Shown: piece by piece, positions 14,266 to 14,299 of the stretch
Position numbering within the stretch: position 1 is the first letter of the stretch
Layout of the letters: every line of letters begins with the position of its first letter
From: Streptococcus sp. A12
Lineage (GTDB): Bacteria; Bacillota; Bacilli; Lactobacillales; Streptococcaceae
Assembly: GCF_905372335.1 (NCBI RefSeq)
Contig: NZ_CAJPOU010000036.1
Coordinates: 1 to 14,299 of the forward strand
DNA length: 14,299 bases
Direction of reading: 5' to 3'
Translations under genes and position numbers: made by a program
The notes under the pieces: model-generated
What the model was told of the DNA's origin: nothing
What the model saw: only the letters and a program-made list of their open reading frames with translations
The model's database searches: none

Positions 14266-14275
14266 CTGATTTCAA
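14247..14275 (-). promoter_or_regulatory. Possible second, upstream promoter of the nadR operon
   Basis: TTGAAA (14275-14270) and TATAAT (14252-14247) are 17 nt apart on the minus strand. The -10 lies in the centre of the 16-bp inverted repeat, which also covers the downstream part of the spacer. A start near 14240 would give a leader of about 136 nt. Confidence 0.5.
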
Positions 14276-14299
14276 TCTTTTTTTAATTTTCTCAGTAGC

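Overview
The window looks like chromosome of a Streptococcus, probably of the mitis/sanguinis type. The enzymes read very close to pneumococcal versions as I remember them. The purA-tadA-4.5S RNA block, the hslO-dusB pair, the fused glutathione synthetase GshF and a CiaR-dependent small RNA all fit that genus. No tRNA, rRNA, transposase, phage gene or CRISPR array was seen. The species call is inference.

Layout from left to right. (1) At 1-2027 (minus strand) two neighbouring genes encode related single-pass membrane proteins of unknown function. The upstream one carries eight tandem 12-residue Q/P/G-rich repeats at its N-terminus; the downstream one runs off the left edge. Their promoter region holds a perfect inverted repeat. 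(2) At 2173-6105 (minus strand) lie housekeeping units, each with its own promoter: pgi, the 4.5S SRP RNA (ffs), tadA, a csRNA-type small RNA, and purA with a structured leader and a distant PurBox. (3) At 6295-8547 (plus) is gshF, divergent from purA. (4) At 8641-9459 (minus) is an ADP-ribosylglycohydrolase-family protein. (5) At 9570-11409 (plus) is the hslO-dusB operon, preceded by a striking 12-bp-stem hairpin. (6) At 11453-14104 (minus) is an NAD salvage operon, nadR-pnuC-nrtR: PnuC imports nicotinamide riboside, NadR phosphorylates and adenylylates it to NAD, and NrtR, a Nudix/winged-helix protein, is the likely local regulator. Two promoters and two palindromes lie upstream of nadR.

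The most interesting non-coding item is the small RNA at about 4523-4615. It has a near-consensus CiaR direct repeat exactly 10 nt before its -10 box, a loop exposing an anti-Shine-Dalgarno sequence, a second anti-Shine-Dalgarno segment and a terminator. Both segments are complementary to a full ribosome-binding site plus AUG, which makes the opposite strand look like it carries tiny genes. The pair of repeat-bearing membrane proteins at the left edge is the least explained protein-coding content.
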